This document shows, in pieces, positions 6,057-9,876 of a stretch of DNA of 9,876 nt; position 1 is the first letter of the stretch, and every line of letters starts with the position of its first letter. The translations under genes and the position numbers were made by a program. The stretch is taken from contig JAKEGR010000409.1 in NCBI GenBank assembly GCA_022615465.1, positions 1 through 9,876 on the forward strand. The letters run 5' to 3'. The DNA is from Planctomycetota bacterium (GTDB lineage Bacteria; Planctomycetota; Planctomycetia; Pirellulales; Lacipirellulaceae). The notes beneath the pieces were generated by a model. It ran no database searches. It was not told the DNA's origin and saw only the letters and a program-made list of their open reading frames with translations.

Positions 6057-7286
6057 TCATTGCTGGGTCTGGTTGCGCGGTGCAAGGTGGTGTTCGTCAA
6101 AGACCTCGCCGCCAAGTCGAATGACGCGGTAAGTCAATTGGTCTTTGGCAAACGTCAGAAGTTGGACGTGGTGACCTTGGCCACATTTGCCGTGCGGCGG
6201 CTGAAGGTACCAGAGGTCGGCCCTCGGTGTTCGTTGGCCAACCCCGAGTCCGCCTTCGCCGATGTAGACGATGCCGGTCGGATCGAATTTGTAGTTGCGG
6301 ATCGGCACGGTTCGCTTGATGCAGTGGCCATCCGCTTCGCACACCAGATCGACGTTGTGTTTCTCAAAGAGGGGCACCCAAAACAAGAGCGCCGGACCTG
6401 GCATTTTGACGGCCGGGTAAGCAGGACGGTGGTACTGGACAACCAGCCAGCGATGCGTCGGTCGCGACGAGGCGAGTTCGGCGTCGAGCCACGCCTGTTG
6501 CTCGCCCCCCGACGGTGCCTCGCTGTTGAGTGTGACAAATCGGACCCGCGGCCCCAGGCTCTGGGCGTAATAGTTGCCGTCGCCCCCCGCCGGAAAATCG
6601 AAGACCTCGTTGAACATCTCACCTGGCTCGTGGTTTCCTCGCGCGGGGATGATCGGAAGCAGCCGGCCGTCCGCCGCGGTGGTCAACTCGTGGTCGGTCA
6701 TCCACTCGGACCATTGGTCGATGTTGCGGCCATCGGCGACGTAATCACCACCATGGGCGAAGGCCATGATCGGCGGTCGCTCGGCCGCGTACGATTCAGC
6801 AACCATGCGGCGGATCATGTCATTCACTTGCCGTCGTGCTTTGCGGTCGCTACGCGAGTCGCCGCCATAAAGGACCGAAAACGGCTGGTCTGCGGCCGGT
6901 GCCGTGGTGAAATACAACGGAGGTGATTTCTGCCCGTCACTCTCCAGGGTCACGTTGTATTTCGTCGCAGGTTTCAAGCCGGCAAGCCGAGCGTGGTGGT
7001 AATACAAGACCGCGCTGCCGGCCTCCGCCGTGTATTGGCCGCTGCGGTGGCAATCAACGCTCTCGGTTTTGTCCGCCTGGTCCGTGGCAAAATGAACGCG
7101 ATGAGTCGCTCCCGGTTCGGCCGTACTCCATGACAACGTGGCTTCGGTCGTTGGATCGGTTTTCCAGATCAGACGCCACTGGACCGGATTGGTGCCGGTG
7201 ATTTCCGCATCAGCGACAGCGAGCAGTTGCACCAGAACGAACGGAACGACGGAAAACCAAATGAATATCCAAACGGCTCGGAACAT
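6057..7286 (-). CDS. Secreted purple-acid-phosphatase-like metallophosphoesterase
   Basis: This 409-residue protein probably hydrolyses phosphate esters outside the cytoplasm; its substrate is unknown. Residues 1-27 are a signal peptide ending in ADA. Residues about 33-128 resemble the fibronectin-III-like N-terminal domain of purple acid phosphatases (LSWSTAEPGATHRVHF). Residues about 135-385 are a calcineurin-like catalytic domain with GDSRSD (Asp143), GGDYVADG (Asp181), GNHE (Asn218, His219), VQYHRP (His286) and ADGHCIKR (His321). Two expected purple-phosphatase ligands are changed: the Tyr of GDxxY is Ala184, and the second His of GHxH is Ile323. A two-metal site may therefore be altered, although four of the five core motifs remain. 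The ATG at 7286 has GGAAG 9 nt upstream. The 3' end is 82 nt from the convergent RTX gene, with no strong terminator between. The family assignment is firm; the activity is inferred. Confidence 0.92.
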   Translation of the reverse strand: MFRAVWIFIWFSVVPFVLVQLLAVADAEITGTNPVQWRLIWKTDPTTEATLSWSTAEPGATHRVHFATDQADKTESVDCHRSGQYTAEAGSAVLYYHHARLAGLKPATKYNVTLESDGQKSPPLYFTTAPAADQPFSVLYGGDSRSDRKARRQVNDMIRRMVAESYAAERPPIMAFAHGGDYVADGRNIDQWSEWMTDHELTTAADGRLLPIIPARGNHEPGEMFNEVFDFPAGGDGNYYAQSLGPRVRFVTLNSEAPSGGEQQAWLDAELASSRPTHRWLVVQYHRPAYPAVKMPGPALLFWVPLFEKHNVDLVCEADGHCIKRTVPIRNYKFDPTGIVYIGEGGLGVGQRTPRADLWYLQPPHGKCGQGHHVQLLTFAKDQLTYRVIRLGGEVFDEHHLAPRNQTQQ

Positions 7287-7561
7287 GGGTGTTTTCTTCC
7301 AGGATGCCTGTCAGTCGGTTGAAGGAGTGTTGTCGCAGATAAGGCCAGTATAAGACGAGTGTGCAGGGAACTCCAGCACGAGCGGCACGCAGGAAGAACT
7401 CGTGATGCGAGGATGCCCAGCCAGAATAGGTGTTCCGGCTTGCGGCCGCAACAATCGACCAACACATGGCCCCCATCGTCCGGGGAAAGCGGCGCCGTGA
7501 GCATCGAACGACTTCTTGCTTGTCCACAAGCCGTCGACTATATCTTACCGGAAGGGAAATC
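7287..7561. promoter_or_regulatory. 275-bp divergent intergenic region, phosphatase / acylase
   Basis: This region must carry the promoters of both the phosphatase (minus) and the acylase (plus). On the minus strand TATACT (7352-7347) matches a sigma-70 -10 box at five of six positions and would give a leader of about 55 nt, but the hexamer 17 nt upstream (TGGAGT) is a poor -35. For the plus strand I see no convincing pair. The acylase frame stays open upstream to 7430, but that extension lacks any conserved sequence. No clear operator palindrome was found. Confidence 0.35.
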
Positions 7562-9733
7562 ATGCCTCACACCAAGGGGAAAATGACCATGAGAGTTTCA
7601 CCGCAACAAGGCTGGGGACAATCGTTCTTGGTTGCAATCGCCTGGGCGACTTTTCTTGCCGCAGTTCAGGCAGAGGAAAGCGTGACGATCTACCGCGATG
7701 TCTGGGGAGTGCCCAATATCTACGGCGAATCGGAGGAGGCGGTTAGCTATGCTCTGGGGTATGCGCAGGCGCAAGATCGGCCAGATCAAATTTTTGAAAA
7801 CTACCGCTCGGCCATCGGACGTCTCGCTGAGGTCAAGGGACCGGAGGGCGTGGAGACGGATTTCTATCCGCATGTCTTTCAATTCGAGCGGTGGAGCAAG
7901 CAGCACTGGGAAGAATTGTCGCCCAAGGTCCGCGCGTGCATGACAGCCTTTCAAGAGGGAGTGCGAAAATACTTCGACGATCATCCCGATAAGAAGCCGG
8001 CCAGCTATCTGGAAATTGAACCCTGGATGTGCGTGGCCCTTGGCAAAGCCATTATTTGGGGTTGGCCGCTGGGGCAAGCCGGCGAAGACCTGACGGCCGG
8101 TGGTGTCGAGCCGCCCAAAATCGAATACCACGGCTCGAATCAGATGGCCTTGGCACCCTCGAAAACCAAACAAGGTGTGCCAATCGCGATCATCGACCCG
8201 CACCTGGGCTTTTATGGCATGTTTCGCTTTTACGAAGCGCGGGTGTACGGTGGCGACCTCGCCGTGGCCGGCACCACGATTACAGGCATGCCCATGGGGA
8301 TGCTCGGACTAGGGCACAACGAACACATTTCGATCGCCATGACGACCGGTGGGCCAGACACGGCCGATATATTTCGAGAAACACTCAATCCGGACAATCC
8401 CAGTCAGTACAAGGTTGACGGCAAGTGGCGCGATGGCACTCGGCGGACGATCAAGATCGGCGTCAAGACCGGTGACGGCGCGGTGGATTATGTCACCCGA
8501 AAAATCCTGGACACCCATCACGGACCTGTCATTGCGGAAAAAGACGGTTTCGGTTACGCAGCGGCACTGACCTACACCGACCAACAACTGCTGGCCGACG
8601 AGATGTACCGCATTTTCACCGCGCAGAATCTTGACGATGTCCGACAGGCTTTGGCGATGGCCCAGATCATGCCACAAAACGTCATGATCACCACGGTCGA
8701 CGGCGAGATCTATTATCAGCGGACAGGCCGCGTGCCGATCCGTCCCGAAAATTGCGACTTCAACAAGCCCGTCGACGGCAGCAGTTCAAAAACCGAATGG
8801 CAAGGCATCCATCCGACGGGCGACCTGGTGCAGATTCTCAATCCCGAATGCGGTTGGATGCAAAACTGCAATGTGTCGCCGCGGGTGATGTTCCGCGACA
8901 GCCCGCTGACCGAAGACAAGTACAAGCCGTATCTCTACATGGAGCCAACCTATAACGGCTATCGCTATGGACTTCATCAACGGGCCAAGACAACGTTTCA
9001 GGAACTTGACCAGGTCCGGCAGGCCAGCGTGGAAGACGTCTTCGGGATCGCACTCTCGCCCCAGGTGGCTGGCGTGAAGCCCTGGCAGGATCGGCTGCGC
9101 GACGTCTGGAAGAAAGCGGCGGCGGAAGTTCGCCAGGACGAGGGGCTTGCGAGGTTTGTCCAGGCAATTCTCGACTGGAATGGCCGGGCTGAAAAGGAGT
9201 CGACCGGAATCCTACCCTATCACTACTGGAAAGAACAGTTAGGTGCGTTCGATCGGGAGGTTGGCAATCGCGTGGCTGCGCCTCCGAATCTTCTATTGAC
9301 CGATGAGCAGGTTCTTCAGATGGTTCGTGATGGTCGCCAGGCGATGATGAAGGACCACGGCCGCGTCGACGCCAAGTATGGTGACATCTACCGCGTCGGC
9401 CGAATCGGCGGCAAACGGACCACTCCGGCCGATGGCGGCAGCATCAATGGCATCGCCACGCCGCGAGCACTCAGCTTTGGCCACAAACTGGAGGACGGAC
9501 GACAGCTAATGTCGGGAGGTCAATGTGCCTTGCAGGTTGTCATAATGACCGAGCCGCCGCAATCATGGACCGCCTCGCCACTCGGTCAATCAGACGACCC
9601 CAACTCACCCCACTTCGACGATCAGGCGATCGACTTGGTCGGGAATCGCAAATTAAAGAGCACTTATTTCAAAGACAAACCCGCACTGCTGAAAAACCTG
9701 GAGTCGACGCTGGAGTTGGTCTATAACCCATAG
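7562..9733 (+). CDS. Penicillin acylase family protein (secreted Ntn hydrolase)
   Basis: From the ATG at 7562 the precursor has 723 residues, normal for this N-terminal-nucleophile amidohydrolase family. Members cut amide-linked acyl groups (beta-lactams, acyl-homoserine lactones, lipopeptides); the substrate here is unknown. A signal peptide ends near residue 37 (AVQA). The alpha part has VTIYRDVWGVPNIYG (41-55) and YALGYAQAQDR (63-73). The expected autoprocessing site is Gly191-Ser192 in YHGSNQMALAPSKT. Ser192 would be the nucleophile, followed by IIDPHLG. The oxyanion Asn is probably Asn373 (PQNVMITTVDGEIYYQ), followed by GRVPIR. C-terminal family motifs GGSING (625-630) and SPHFDDQ (682-688) are present. 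GGAAGGGA lies 4 nt before this ATG. The ATG at 7589, with AGGGGA 8 nt upstream, is a good alternative and would leave a tidier signal peptide. It appears monocistronic and ends 46 nt from a convergent gene. Confidence 0.95.
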   Translation: MPHTKGKMTMRVSPQQGWGQSFLVAIAWATFLAAVQAEESVTIYRDVWGVPNIYGESEEAVSYALGYAQAQDRPDQIFENYRSAIGRLAEVKGPEGVETDFYPHVFQFERWSKQHWEELSPKVRACMTAFQEGVRKYFDDHPDKKPASYLEIEPWMCVALGKAIIWGWPLGQAGEDLTAGGVEPPKIEYHGSNQMALAPSKTKQGVPIAIIDPHLGFYGMFRFYEARVYGGDLAVAGTTITGMPMGMLGLGHNEHISIAMTTGGPDTADIFRETLNPDNPSQYKVDGKWRDGTRRTIKIGVKTGDGAVDYVTRKILDTHHGPVIAEKDGFGYAAALTYTDQQLLADEMYRIFTAQNLDDVRQALAMAQIMPQNVMITTVDGEIYYQRTGRVPIRPENCDFNKPVDGSSSKTEWQGIHPTGDLVQILNPECGWMQNCNVSPRVMFRDSPLTEDKYKPYLYMEPTYNGYRYGLHQRAKTTFQELDQVRQASVEDVFGIALSPQVAGVKPWQDRLRDVWKKAAAEVRQDEGLARFVQAILDWNGRAEKESTGILPYHYWKEQLGAFDREVGNRVAAPPNLLLTDEQVLQMVRDGRQAMMKDHGRVDAKYGDIYRVGRIGGKRTTPADGGSINGIATPRALSFGHKLEDGRQLMSGGQCALQVVIMTEPPQSWTASPLGQSDDPNSPHFDDQAIDLVGNRKLKSTYFKDKPALLKNLESTLELVYNP

Positions 9734-9779
9734 ACCGAACGAGGCAACTGGGACGGTCATCCTCGCGTCGAATAGGCTC

Positions 9780-9876
9780 TCACTGCGCCCCTGCGGCGGC
9801 GACTTTGCTGGCGGCGGGGGGCGCGTCTTTCAGCAATTCAGCCAGGTTGTAGTGCGTGTAGCGAGTGTGGCTGGCC
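9780..9876 (-). CDS. C-terminal fragment of an unidentified gene
   Basis: The minus strand is open from the right edge to a TGA at 9782-9780, giving the last 31 residues, which include HTRYTHYNLAELLKDAP and a terminal Ala-rich run. The other two minus frames close within about 50 bases of the edge, and codon third positions are mostly G or C, as in the other genes here. The mix of an amphipathic segment and an Ala-rich tail looks like a real C-terminus, but I do not recognise the family. It converges on the acylase gene, with 46 nt between the stops. Confidence 0.6.
   Translation of the reverse strand, partial: ASHTRYTHYNLAELLKDAPPAASKVAAAGAQ

Noticed and set aside
5868..6926. 352-codon plus-strand frame opposite the phosphatase
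   Set aside because: The minus strand encodes a complete metallophosphoesterase with signal peptide and motifs; the plus frame overlaps the RTX stop region and has no recognisable features.
7598..8203. 201-codon minus-strand frame opposite the acylase start
   Set aside because: It is antisense to the conserved alpha part of the acylase, including WGVPNIYG and YALGYAQAQDR; it is a codon-bias shadow.

Overview
The window looks like chromosomal DNA from a planctomycete, most likely of the Pirellula/Rhodopirellula type. It is GC-rich with strongly GC-biased third codon positions. It encodes a secreted protein with the N-terminal LEDRSLLA motif typical of planctomycete extracellular proteins. It also carries a complete-looking start of a 14-subunit-type nuo operon. 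The lineage is inferred from these signs, not from a database match.

Positions 1-4085 (minus strand) hold the promoter-proximal half of a respiratory complex I operon in canonical order: nuoA, nuoB, nuoC, nuoD, nuoE and the first 285 codons of nuoF, which runs off the left edge. Spacings are tight: A/B overlap by 10 nt, D/E by 4 nt and E/F by 14 nt; the B-C gap is 29 nt and the C-D gap 15 nt. This indicates one transcript. The products form the NADH-oxidising arm (NuoE, NuoF), the quinone-reducing arm (NuoB, C, D) and one membrane subunit (NuoA). The visible cluster-ligating and quinone-site residues are intact.

Positions 4086-4765 are a 680-bp gap between the divergent nuo operon and the next gene. 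It holds one uncertain small Cys-rich reading frame on the minus strand, a weak terminator-like hairpin and a short GC hairpin.

Positions 4766-5974 (plus) encode a secreted RTX-type calcium-binding protein with 21 tandem nonapeptides and a separate C-terminal beta-rich domain. Convergent to it, 6057-7286 (minus) encodes a secreted purple-acid-phosphatase-like metallophosphoesterase in which two expected ligands of one metal site are replaced. Divergent from that across 275 bp, 7562-9733 (plus) encodes a secreted penicillin-acylase-family Ntn hydrolase. The last 97 bases hold the C-terminal 31 codons of an unidentified minus-strand gene.

The nuo genes clearly work together. The three secreted proteins on the right share only an inferred extracytoplasmic location, and no common pathway is visible. 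I found no mobile element, CRISPR array, tRNA or rRNA, and no convincing new multi-gene system. The points most worth checking are the altered phosphatase metal site, the RTX protein's C-terminal domain and the small frame upstream of nuoA.
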